From Prinia subflava (lineage: Eukaryota; Chordata; Aves; Passeriformes; Cisticolidae), in assembly GCF_021018805.1 (NCBI RefSeq), contig NC_086259.1:5856001-5920000 (forward strand): a stretch of 64,000 bases of DNA. Direction: 5' to 3'. The position numbers and the translations under genes are program-made. The notes under the pieces were generated by a model. The model was given only the letters and a program-made list of their open reading frames with translations. It was not told where the DNA came from and searched no databases. Of this stretch, positions 1-10,300 are shown in pieces (positions within the stretch are counted from its first letter, which is position 1; each line of letters starts with the position of its first letter).

Positions 1-275
1 TATAAAACTTCATAGAAACAGCAAAAGCTCTGGTAATCTTCCATCTTAAGCTGTCTCAGAAGTCTGTTTCTGAGTGCCTGGCAGTACTGCTCACTGTGGG
101 ACAGAGTTAGGGAATCAAATCTCCATGTGTCACTTGTCTCATTTTTGGTTGTGTGTTTTTTTATTTTTATTTTTAAAATTATTTTTATTTTATTTTATTT
201 TGAAATCTGACAGATTAAGACAGAGAAGTTCCAGTGTGTTCCACTTTGCAGTGGCAAACCATTTATCAGCAGCTC
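1..275. other. AT-rich flank with T-rich low-complexity tract
   Basis: No gene is seen here. Positions 154-202 are almost entirely T and A, in runs of TTTTA and TTTTTA type. The tract ends about 70 bases before the LTR that starts at 276. It may be unrelated low-complexity DNA or the remains of an A-rich tail read on the other strand. Confidence 0.7.
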
Positions 276-889
276 TGTCACAGTTTAACCCCAACTCAGC
301 ACCAGCCAGCTTCTCACTCCCTGCTGACCTGCTGGGACAGAGAGAGAGGTAGAAAGGAAAACTGGGAGAGCTCATGGGTTGGGCAGTGTAAACACAGTGT
401 CAAGGGTAGAGTAAAAGCCATACACACAAGCAGAGCAAGGATTCCATGCTCTAGGTGCTGTGGGCAGCAGGCAGGTGTTCAGCCTTCTCCAGGAAATCTG
501 GGCTCCATCCCACACAGCAGGGACTTGGGAGGGCAAACACAATCCTTCCCATCCTGTCCCCTCTCTCTATCCCCTCCTTCCCCCACATTTCCAGCACGGA
601 GGTCAGAGTCAATGATCTTAGAGGTCTCCTGCAACCTAAATTATTTTATGTGGTGTGAAACACACCTTGGGTCAGCTGGGGCCAGCTGTGTCCCCTCCCC
701 ACCCCTGGCACACCCCAGGGCACTCACTGCATGGCTGCTGGCAGAAGCAGAAATGGCCTTGCCACTGTGTGAGCCCTGCCCAGCAAGAATGAAACCATCT
801 CTATTATCAACACTGTGTTCAGCACAAAGCCAAGGCACAGCCCCAGAGCAGCTCTGAAGAGAATGAACTCTGCCCCAGCCCAACCAGCA
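276..889 (+). mobile_element. Old solo LTR, avian ERVL-like endogenous retrovirus
   Basis: The segment starts with TGTCACAGTTTAACCCC, close to the TGTCATGGTTTAACCCC start that I recall for the abundant avian ERVL-type LTR. Further landmarks come in the expected order. They are a 'CTCATGGGTTG' block near 373, a pyrimidine-rich stretch near 540-595, a 'GGTCAGCTG..CCAGCTGTGTCCCCTCCC' block near 669-702, 'TTATCAACACTGT' near 804, and an end close to 'AACTCTGCCCCAGCC..ACCAGCA' near 866-889. The length (about 614 bases) suits a complete solo LTR. No internal retroviral region follows. The 5 bases on each side (AGCTC and GGCTT) match only partly, so the target duplication has decayed. The open frames inside (234-857 and 641-883) are not genes. 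The identification is from memory and no search was run. Confidence 0.75.
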
Positions 890-3481
890 GGCTTTGCCTT
901 GAAGGCGTTTGGCTTGTCTGGTTAAATGTCAAGGGCAGGAAAGAGAGCAGTTAGTGCTTCACTCCACAGGAATTGACACCAAGCAGCTGGAAGATCTGGG
1001 GGGTGTGTGTGTCTGTGGGGAAATCCAAATCCTAAAATCATTCAGTATTTCAATGGAGTTTATCTACATCACATATATTTTCTAGAGTTTATATTTTCTT
1101 CTAGTCTGGAGAGATGTTTCCAGTAGAGTTCCAGAAACATTTATGACGCTCCCCTAAAAATCCCCAAATCTGTTCTGCAGCTCTGCACCTTTCAGTCTCT
1201 ATCATATGGTGCTGTTGTTTCATTGCTGGTTGGGTGTGTAAATCCATGTATTTCCTCAGTGAAAAACCACCACAGAGCTGTGCAGAGCTCCTGAGATTTG
1301 GCACTGTGAGTGCCAAGGTACTTTGCACACTGAGTTTCTTTTCCTTGGGACATGCAGGATGTACAGCTCATGTTTAAACTCTCTCTGGTTTATGTAAATC
1401 GTTTCACTTGCTTTCTGTATTGATGAATTTGCTCTAATGTCTGTTCACAAATCAAGCTGAAAAGGCACATATTTTATTCCAATTAGCCATAATTCCCCAA
1501 ACCTTAATGTTTATTTTGATGAAGGTGTAAACATGAATGATAGTAAATACCTCTCAGGTAAAATGCAGTGATTTTGGAGTTACGTAGTATTGACTAACTC
1601 AAAAAAGTTGTTAGTAAGCCTGGGGAATTCCTTGGAAAATAGCTTTGCAAAATGTTTAATTGCTTTTTTTTTTTAAAAAAAATTCTGTGTTACTGTAATG
1701 GCTTTTCAACCTGAATATCCCTAATTTAATATAACTGGTGAGAACAGAGAGTGAGCAAGATTTCATAAAAGTCAATGGAAAGCTTACAAACTTCCTTTTT
1801 TTCCTTTCTTGAAATAGTTAGAAGTTCATTAGGCCATGACTGAGGTGGGGTTTTTATTTCTGAGTGGGAAAAAGAGGACCTATTGCAAATGGATTCTCTC
1901 CATGCTGGAAAAAATATTAGCCATATTTCACACACTTCTTAAATAATTTCCCCATCTATGTAAAATGGAGATTTTTTTCTTCTATCTACTCCTCTTTTTT
2001 CTGTCTACCTCAAGTCTCTGAACAGGTTTAGTTAATCACTGCTTATATCAATATGTAATTCAGATACGGTGGTTGCAAATTTTTGATTCCCATTTCTTTT
2101 GAGTTGCTTGACGAGAACGAAGTAGCTGGGGAATGGTTCTTATAAAATTATACATTGAAAGTAGTGCAGGCGCAATGGAAATATTAATGAACATGATTGT
2201 TTTGACACATAAGAATTAGAGCATGTTTAAATATTATACATAGTGTATGAACTGGTGGCACAAAATTAGAAACGTGAGGGGTTTTTTGTCTGGCAAATAT
2301 AGTTCAGCTTTAAGTTCTTCTCAGACCTAAAGAAGTCAGTTTACTTAAATCAGCTTTGAGGCCTTTTAAAGTCTCTGTGTTTCAGATGAAATGCAGCCAA
2401 AGGGACTGCACATAAGAGTGGTTTGGTGAACTCCAAAACTTTGCCATGTCTCAATTCTAAAAACCAGGTTAATTCACCCTAATTTACTCTATGTTTCATT
2501 TTCATGTTTATAAAATGAAATTTACTGTTGGTTTTTGGCAGTGTTAAAATTTACATTTGGTAAATTCTATACTTTTGCCATAATATATACTTTTTGCTCT
2601 TTTGACCAGGTTTTTTTTCAATGCAAATAACAGTAGAAATACAACACATTTGTCTGATGTCCTAAAATAAAATGCAAAATTTACAGGGTTATAAAACCAC
2701 GAGTTAGAAAAGATTTAAGGGATCTTGAGCCAGGGCTATTTTCAGATGTTTGTATTGGGGTGCGTGGGATTTGCAGAATGTTTTATGCTAAGAGCTTTTC
2801 AAAGTGTTTGTTTAGTAATACTGTCTGTTGTGGTATTTTCATGTTTTACAAACTGTCCTTGTTTTAAGTGGCAAGACATGATCCCAAAATTTTAATGGCC
2901 AAATGTGTCCTAGAAAGTATTAAAATATTCAGCTGTGATTGGAACAGTCAGTGGGCTGATGAGTATATATCTTTTTACATTTGGGCTTCATGATGGAATT
3001 CTGTTTCTTAGCTTTATTAATGGAGGCTTTTGGGATTTTTTAAAAGAATAATAGAGTTTGAGATATGGAAATGTGTGCTAGAAGGCTTATTTTTTTTTAG
3101 TAGGAAACTAAATATGTCTTAAAGGATAACTTTGTTTAAATGACTGAAATTATGAACAGTATATACTTGACCTGCTTTTAAAATTACTCATATTTGTTTA
3201 TAATATAATGTAATTCATGCTGTTAGTGTGTCCTGGTTTTGAAAATTGAAAAATCAAGTATGTTCATCAGCCAGCTCACACTTCTACCCATAGGCATCTC
3301 TATAGAAAGGTGTCATCTTGGTATACTGATCATTTTGGGATTAGACTGAACTCCACAAATTGCTGCTTCACTCTGAATTTCAATGCAGTGTAGTTAGTAG
3401 AGATATAAGTTCCTAGTAGAAGGTGGTCAAATAAACAAGGAGAAAAGTGAAATAGAAAAAAATTCTTAAAGACTGTTATGC
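890..3481. other. AT-rich non-coding DNA, nothing recognised
   Basis: Both strands carry only short chance open frames. A T11-A8 run lies at 1664-1682. I see no repeat family, CpG cluster or splice-bounded open frame. Confidence 0.6.
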
Positions 3482-3497
3482 TTTTTTTTTTTTTTTT
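3482..3497. repeat. T16 homopolymer
   Basis: An uninterrupted run of 16 T. It is followed by AT-rich unique sequence and is not clearly the tail of any retroposon. Confidence 0.95.
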
Positions 3498-3785
3498 ACT
3501 TTTATTAAAGTAAATGGAAATGGTTAATGAAGTATCTATTCCAAAGCCCATTGATTTTAAGCAACAGAGCTTCCCTCGTGTTCTGCATCAAAGTACAGAC
3601 AGTCTTTTTCTAGTGGTTATCCTGTATGCAAGCTCTAATTTCCAGTCCTGCACAACCTAGGATGGCTCTGTTAGGGTTGCCCAGAGCTTTTGTGTGGTCT
3701 CTGGAGGTGCCTCTTGGTCTTTTGCCTCTCAAACCCAAGTATCTGACATTCTGCTCAGGAATTAGGAGAATTTGCACAGCCAGTA

Positions 3786-3817
3786 GTTAAGATGCTTTCT
3801 TGTTAAGATGCTTATTT
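3786..3817. repeat. 16-base unit in two tandem copies
   Basis: GTTAAGATGCTTTCTT at 3786-3801 is followed directly by GTTAAGATGCTTATTT at 3802-3817, with 14 of 16 bases identical. This is a small local duplication. Confidence 0.85.
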
Positions 3818-4490
3818 GATTGCCCAGATATTATTCAACCTTTGATAACTTGATCAACAAGGAAATGTCTTTGGAACCTTTAAAGGAATCTAAAATTCAG
3901 CTTTGCTTGGCAAAATTTCACTAAAGTGTTGTGGGAAGAAAATATTTTTAGTACAAGACAAGACCACTGAAATTTCCTGACTGAGTGCCGGACAGTGACA
4001 AGTGGATGTACCCAGGCCCAAGACATCTATGTAAAATACTTTGAATGTCTTTTAAAATTAATCTTTTCATCTTCCCTTTTTGTCCATGACTGCGTGCTCT
4101 GTCAGGTGAAGTTTACCAGTAAATTCCACTAGAGGATGACTTATGTGCTTAATTAAGTTTCTGGATTTTTTCTTAGACTGCACTCAATCTGCGTAGCAGA
4201 TGCATGTCCTGACTTTCTGGTCCTCATCAGTAGTTCCAAAGAGAATTTGATTGTTCAATTCCACGGCTTTAGCTTGTAGGAGGAAGGGCTGAGGAAGGTG
4301 AGATGATCTTGGCTTTCACTGTAAAACAGATACTTACCTGCACCCAGAACCTAAGTGCTCTGTAAGTTACTGTGTTGTAAATTATTAATACTTGTACTTA
4401 TTGTGCAAGGACAAATAGTTTTGCAGCTCTCTTAGGTTCCTGCTGTTTACTTGAGATAGGTGCTTCACTGGTTTTGTTTTCTGTTCCCAG
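3818..4490. other. AT-rich non-coding DNA
   Basis: Nothing gene-like is seen. The end is pyrimidine-rich (4471-4490, ending TTCCCAG) and leads into the GC-rich patch and exon candidate at 4491. Confidence 0.55.
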
Positions 4491-4645
4491 GAGCTGCTGG
4501 GGAAGGGGAGCAGTGAGTGGACATGCAGAGATCAGCTGAACCTGGCAGACCTGCAGCAGAGAGGAGCTTGCCTCCTGCAGGAGGTGCAGTCCGCAGGTGT
4601 GAACTCACCTGTGGCCTGGCCTGAGAGAACTGCCTCCCTCCCTGG
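4491..4645 (+). other. Weak candidate exon in a GC-rich patch
   Basis: A pyrimidine tract ending in CAG lies just before 4491, and a strong 5' splice-site match (GG then GTGAGT, with GT at 4646-4647) closes the stretch. The 155 bases between are open in the frame that starts at 4491, with 51 codons and no stop. The patch 4485-4840 is much more GC-rich than its surroundings. No known protein domain can be named from the translation. Open frames on the minus strand across the same patch (4465-4831) show that high GC alone keeps stops rare here, which weakens the case. It could be an exon of a coding gene or long non-coding RNA, a decayed transposon piece, or chance. Confidence 0.15.
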
Positions 4646-5004
4646 GTGAGTCCAGGCCTGGGTGAGGACAGGGGGACGTTCTGTGGTGTCCAGTCCACTG
4701 AACACACACACACAGAGGCAGTGGCTGTGCCTCGGAGCAGGAGATCCTGGTGAATTGATGGCTCTGCTCCCTGCTGCCAGCCACGGAGGGAGCTGCTGAT
4801 CCAGGGCAGGAGAGGGGCCTGTGGGCAGCAAGGAACTTTGCTGCTGAGTTTTTGAAAGCTTTCGGCCTGGTGTGTTTATCCCATTTCTGAGATAGCTCTA
4901 ATCTGTTTATCTGGCATTTCTTTGTTTGATGTCATCATGATGTTCCTTAAAGGGTATGTTTTGCCCCTTGGAAAAATAAGAAATTCTTATTTTTTGTCTG
5001 TAAT
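4646..5004. other. Rest of GC-rich patch, then AT-rich DNA
   Basis: 4646-4840 continues the GC-rich patch, with a short CA repeat at 4700-4713 and a CCAGGCCTGG palindrome at 4652-4661. From about 4860 the base composition returns to AT-rich. No gene is recognised. Confidence 0.5.
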
Positions 5005-5087
5005 TAAAAACCACAAGCCAACAAAACCAACCAACCAAAACCAAAATCCCACAAAAATCTAAACAAATACCCAAACACAGGAACACA
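5005..5087. repeat. A/C-rich low-complexity tract
   Basis: The plus strand holds almost only A and C, with repeated AACC and CAAA words. It may be a degenerate A-rich tail, but no retroposon body is recognised next to it. Confidence 0.75.
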
Positions 5088-5639
5088 GTGACTCATTTAT
5101 GTAGAACTAATAATTTTTCTTTCTTTTTGATATATTTCTCCCTGTGGGGTATGTATGTGATACACTGAGGTTTGGGGTGGTTTATTTTGTTGCTTACATT
5201 CAAGATAGCTGCAGGCACTGATGGTATGAGTGAAGCTTGTTTGGCTTTTGTTTACATTCTTCTTATGAAATCTATTGGCTGTTTGTTTTCAGATTGGTTT
5301 CAGTTATTTACTGTTTTTCCTAAAATGATATTTTGATGCTCTTTTTCTCTCTGCTGTTGCTCTTGATGGTTTGGTATTTATTGGAATGCAGGAATCATGG
5401 TGAGGATATTGATCTGTGCTGGTCTTTTTTTTTCTTTCTTTCACATGGTCATTTAGATTGAGCCATCTGCTTGCCTAATAGTGGGAATGCTGAAGAAAGA
5501 CATTTTCTTTTCAGCTCGCATATGAATTGTACTTTTATATAGAGGTTATTCACATATAAACAAGATTGAACTATTATTTGGTGGCATTATGTATAACATC
5601 ATGAAAATTCATGTTCCTCCAAAATATTTTCTTTGATGT
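5088..5639. other. AT-rich non-coding DNA
   Basis: Nothing supported is seen. T-rich runs occur near 5426-5441. Confidence 0.55.
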
Positions 5640-6079
5640 TGTTTCTTTGTCACTGCCCCACTGTGGATTCAAACTGTGGCATATGAAGTGCATCTCTTCT
5701 GCAATTGCTGCTGCAAGTGGGCAAGAGAAAGGACCATCTTTATTCTGCTAATTTTCTCACAGTTAATATGAGAAAAAAAATTTGATAAACGCCCTTCATC
5801 CAAGGGTCTGAAATACTCTGCAAGGTGGCTTTGTGTAGCGTTGTTGATTGGGAGAGGGAGGAGGACACATCTCCTGGAGAGCTGCTCCCTGCTGAGGACT
5901 GCCCAGTGGGCCTGATATTTTTGGGCCTCAGAGATTTTAGCCTGCTGGTAGCTGCTAACTCCTTTCTCAAGGGAAAAGTTTCTTAGGAAAAGCTTCTTCC
6001 CAAAACAATCTTGGCAAAACAACTTTCCTATTCTTGCCCTTCTGGTTCTCAGAGAGAACAGAACTTGGGTCTCCCACAT
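5640..6079 (-). mobile_element. Probable LTR or other dispersed-repeat copy, minus strand
   Basis: Read on the minus strand, the segment starts TGTGGGAGACCC near 6077, carries an AATAAA signal near 5740, and runs on for roughly 75-100 bases of mixed sequence. That layout suits an LTR (TG start, AATAAA in the second half). A part of it (5908-6024) recurs in inverted orientation at 6135-6250, which shows that it belongs to a dispersed repeat. The long minus-strand open frame 5669-6079 comes from this repeat and shows no domain I can name. I cannot give the family, and the outer boundaries are approximate. Confidence 0.45.
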
Positions 6080-6250
6080 GGTAGGCAGGGACTTCAGCTA
6101 CTGCACTGCTGGCGAAGGTCATTTGGGAAAAGAGAGTTGTTTTGCCAAGATTGTTTTGGGAAGAGGCTTTCCTAAGAAACTTTTCCCTTGTGAAAGGAGA
6201 TAGCAGCTACCAGCAGACTAAAATCTTTAAGGCCCAAGAATATCAGGCCC
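5908..6250. repeat. 117-base inverted repeat, 110-base spacer
   Basis: The left arm is 5908-6024 and the right arm 6135-6250. Aligned by eye, the reverse complement of the left arm differs from the right arm by 7 substitutions and one single-base gap, about 93% identity. A single strand could fold into a long hairpin with a 110-base loop. The arms most simply come from two insertions of the same repeat in opposite orientation, or from an inverted duplication. An alternative is the terminal inverted repeats of a small DNA transposon, but the sequence outside the arms shows no clear target duplication. Confidence 0.9.
6110..6250 (+). mobile_element. Fragment of the same dispersed repeat, plus strand
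   Basis: Positions 6135-6250 are the plus-strand partner of 5908-6024. Weaker similarity may reach back to about 6110. After 6250 the two copies diverge: the minus-strand copy runs on towards its AATAAA, while this one continues into unrelated sequence, so it is truncated or recombined there. A frame open across both copies reflects shared ancestry of the DNA and is not evidence of a gene. Confidence 0.5.
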
Positions 6251-6268
6251 TGTGCAGGCCTGCACAGG
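6249..6268. repeat. Perfect 20-base palindrome
   Basis: The half-site CCTGTGCAGG is followed directly by its exact reverse complement, with no spacer. It sits where the right arm of the inverted repeat stops matching its partner. Confidence 0.95.
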
Positions 6269-7336
6269 AACGCAAACAGAACCCACAGAACCTGACTCCT
6301 GGGCCCCACCCACCTCAGAGAACTGAAATTGAAGCAACATTTATGTAAAATAGATACTGGAAACACTTGAAGGTCTCAAACCAACCAAATATTTTGTGTC
6401 TACTCTGACTGAATGATTAAGTGGGAAAATAGCACAGGTAGAAGTTGTGGTGGACGTGGTTGAGCCTGATGTCCATTTCATTCCTGGTAAATGCACAGGT
6501 TCCTCTGTGCACTGGGCACACAGCTGGCCACGACTGTCACCATGGGGCTCCAGCAGCTTCTCCTGAGAGGTGCCGCAGGCAAGTTTGATATTTATCAGAT
6601 TGCAGGGGGGAGTAGACAGGGCAGAGATTGTCCTGAAGGACATTCCTGATTTCTTCAGGCTAAAGCATGGTAGTTCTCTGGGTTTCTTTGAGAGTCTGGG
6701 CATGGGAAGGCTCTGTTGACATCTGTCTGGAGTAGCAGCCCCATTACCAAGCTCTAGACTCATAATTGTCCTCTCAGGAGGAAAATTTTCCCCTTTGAAG
6801 AGGAAACGTGTGCAATCTTGTAGTTTGCAGGAGACGTGTAAGTTTAGATTGTCAGGAACATCAGTAATGTTGCTAAATGAAATCCTTCAGTAGTTTGACT
6901 GCTGAACATTATGGGTAAATCTGGTTCATATTTAGTTTCCACTAAACTGTGTCTTTCTTACCTGTTTGCTGTCTCATCATTCCCTGGTAAAGGTCTGTAA
7001 TTTCTAGGCCAGCACTTGGGAAGACTCCTTGGCATGCAGTGTGGTTGTCTTAAAATTCATGTCCTCTGTAACATCTTAACCCTCTTGCATGATGTCTCTC
7101 ACCCTCCAGATTCCCTTCAGATGTCTCCAGTGCAAAAGGGTGGGAAAGCACATCTGAGATTCCACTTCTGCAAATCCTTCTGCTTGTAGTTACTTCTACA
7201 AGTAATCCCTTTGAAATCAATAGGGAACATTCCCAGTAGTCAAGTTAAAGAGTCTAAAATGTCTTACACAATAAAGCCTAAGGCTGGGAAACACTACAGA
7301 ATGTTGTATGACTTCATTACAAAGGGCATCACCACC
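6269..7336. other. Mixed-composition non-coding DNA
   Basis: 6440-6760 is moderately GC-rich and carries a minus-strand open frame (6341-6763, 140 codons) with no recognisable domain. It could be further decayed transposon sequence joined to the repeat upstream. The remainder is AT-rich with nothing supported. Confidence 0.5.
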
Positions 7337-7398
7337 AAAAGAGAAAAAAAAAGAAAGAAAAAAAAAAGAAAAAAAAAAAAAAAAGGAAAGAAAAGAAA
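7337..7398 (+). repeat. 62-base polypurine (A-rich) tract
   Basis: Every base from 7337 to 7398 is A or G, mostly A runs broken by single G. It could adopt unusual DNA structure, or mark the tail of an old retroposon whose body is no longer recognisable. Confidence 0.9.
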
Positions 7399-10300
7399 CT
7401 CCATCTTAAGTAACCACTTATGTTCAGAAAGTGAGACAGTAAGTAATTTTGGAAACTATTTGATTTTCTCGTTGTCTTTATTTACAATATCAACAGGGGC
7501 TTTGTTAAAACCTGAGCTTAAGTATTTCAGCTTTGAAATAGTGCTTGTTCCAAGAGCACAGGAGAAGATCAAGTCTGATCTTTGGGAGATTCTATGCAAT
7601 GTTCTCTGCCCTCATTTATAACCTTCCATGGCCACTTCCCTTCCACTGGTTTTACTTCATTCCCTCCCAACCCAACTGACACCCAGCTGTTCTGCTGGGT
7701 GTGAAGCTGTGATATCTGCTAGCGCTCTTTTGGATTTTTTAAAAAATTAAATGGGTAAAAAAGGAGTATTTTACAAGTGTACTGTTTTAACCAAATATTG
7801 AAGTAAATAAGGGTATTTTGAAAAGCAGCTCTGAGTCAGAACCTCAGTAAATTACAGTTTAATAGGTAAGGCAAATTATGTCTGGGAACAACTTGTAAAT
7901 TTTGATAGAAACTGCTCCCATATATCTGCAGTTACGATTTTGACCTGCTTTTTCACAGCAACAGTACACAGGTAATGTACTTTTTTCTTCTAATAACAAA
8001 TTTTCAGAGGCCACAAATTTTGGTTTCATTTTTTCTCTGGAGTATATGAGTAGGCTTTTCATGCTGCTGGAGAGGAAAACATTTGGCCCACATTATTCAT
8101 TGTGTGAAATCATAAGTGGATATACAAAAATCTCTTTCCAAATCCTCGAAAACTCAACAGTGTCTCAGTATAAATGTCCTCATGCAGTGAATGGAACCTA
8201 AAGCTTGTTGCTGAGAACACCTTTTTTGATGAAAAAATAGAGGTGAAAATGCTGATTTCTAGGTGGTGAAATAATTCTGTGTAACAACTTGCAGTTTGTG
8301 TTTGAGCCTGCATATTTTCATTTTACAACTCTGAAGCAAACCAGAGAATTTGTAAAGTATAAAGGAAAAAAAGTTCTGCTCCATTTTTAAATAGTCATTT
8401 CTACAGTGCCCACTTGACAAATCACAGAAATATAATACTATAAAACTGAGGTGACAGATATGTATGAATGCCACTAAATACAATTTTATAATGAAAATTT
8501 TGTCTTATGAAGGTGAAACTTTTAGATCATGCTGGAATTCTAAATTTTTTATGCATAGCAATCAAATGACCTCTCTGTATTGCCACATAAAGTATAGATT
8601 TAAAGTTAAATGATCCAGTCAGTCATTTAGCATTTTCTTAGGCCATTTTTGCCAGTAACTAGAGTTGTTTACATATGGTTCTGTTGTTTCTGTGTTTGTA
8701 TTACTTACATTTTGAGAACTGAAGGAAGAATGACACTTTAAAAAACTGTTTTTAATAGCCTTTGTTTATTTTTAATACGTAGTGTTCCAGGCTCTTGCTC
8801 TAATGATTTTTTTTTCACACTGCATTGATAATTAAATTCATTCATTTTCCTGGCGGCACAATCCTTTTTAAATAAAAAGTTATGGGTAATAATACCTATT
8901 ATGTTAAAAGTACAGAGGAGAAAAGGGCAGATCCACAGCTTTTAGTTCAAGGAGAGTCGATGGATTTTGCAAGTTACAGGTTTAAATAAAATCAGAAATC
9001 TCAAGTCCTTTCTCTATGCTGCAGGAATGGTGGATCCCAAAGAATTGTGTTGTTTTTCTCGTGCAGTAGTGTGTGCTGTGCTTTTCCCAGTAAAACAGGA
9101 GCTGTGGGTATGTGATCCATTGCAGGAAATTTATTTACAGTAATTTTAGAAATGGTGCTAAGTGTTGGTTCTCTTGGATGACTGGAACTGTTTGTGTGTT
9201 GCTACCCCCTCACGTACACATGGTAGCAATAATCTTCACACCTCTTCCACTCCCCCTGCCAGAGTGATTTCATGTCAATGCATTGGGGAAAATATTGTGA
9301 ACATGTGAAACGCTGGTAACAGAAGATGCATATAATAAAAAAAAATCGCCCCATTCTGATCTTATTTATTGGCTTATAAAGCCTCTGCAATTTTTATCTG
9401 TTTAATGAGAGTTTAGATTTTGCAATTTTTAATTTATGCAAAGGAGTTTACTACTTAATTACTAACAGAGAAGACATTCTTAGCCTCATATTTATTTTTT
9501 TTGTCATGTTTACAGAACTCGAGAAGAAAAAACATTATGTCCATTTGGTCAAACACATATTTTAATTGTATTTTGAAAAAAATTGGTGTAAATGAGTTAA
9601 GAATTAAAAAGTTTGAAATACATAATAATCTTATTTTGTAAAATTTGCTTTGTGAGCTGGAATATCACCAGTTCTCAAAAGCAATTCACAAAAAGTAATT
9701 TTGAAATTGTGCTAAAGAAAATGCTTGAATGAAAAGTGAGAGAAATCTTGATCAATTTGTAGGTATTGCTTTATTGCTTTTTAGCATCTGAACTCAGGCT
9801 CATGAATTCTTTTGGGCTCAGTTGAGTGGAATTTTTTATTCTTGCCTACCCCTGGGTACGTGGTCCTTGATAGGTGGAGCATCTCTTCCTCTGAAACAGC
9901 TTTTTTGTTTTTTAAGCCATCCTTTTGTCCTTCCTGTCTCTTTACCTTTTGCATTTTTTTTTGTATTTCTTTTCTTCATTAATCCCCAGTGTAAGTCAGT
10001 TTGATTCAAAGGTTAATAGGGCTGGTAGAGCCATTGGAATAGAGCCTTGCGTAGGCCCTTGGTGAAATTTCAACATTAAAAACTCCTTTAGAGGTTTTCC
10101 TTTCTACCTGCCTTCATGCACGTATGAAAGGTATGAATGAATGCATGGTCACAAGTGTTCATCCCACATTCCTCTCCTGTTGGAGTGCTGCTGACACAAT
10201 TTTCTCCCAGCACTGTATTCCATGAGATTTAGGTGTTGACCACTGATAATGAAAATATGCTTTGGCTGAAGATTGCTACCCAGCCTTATCTAATTTTATG

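Noticed and set aside
3673..3686. GGTTGCCCAGAG-type word that also occurs in avian CR1 LINEs
   Set aside because: Flanking bases do not follow the CR1 3' end, and no terminal ATTCTATG repeats were found on either strand.
6341..6763. 140-codon minus-strand open frame
   Set aside because: No motif or family resemblance, and it lies in mixed-composition DNA next to transposon copies.
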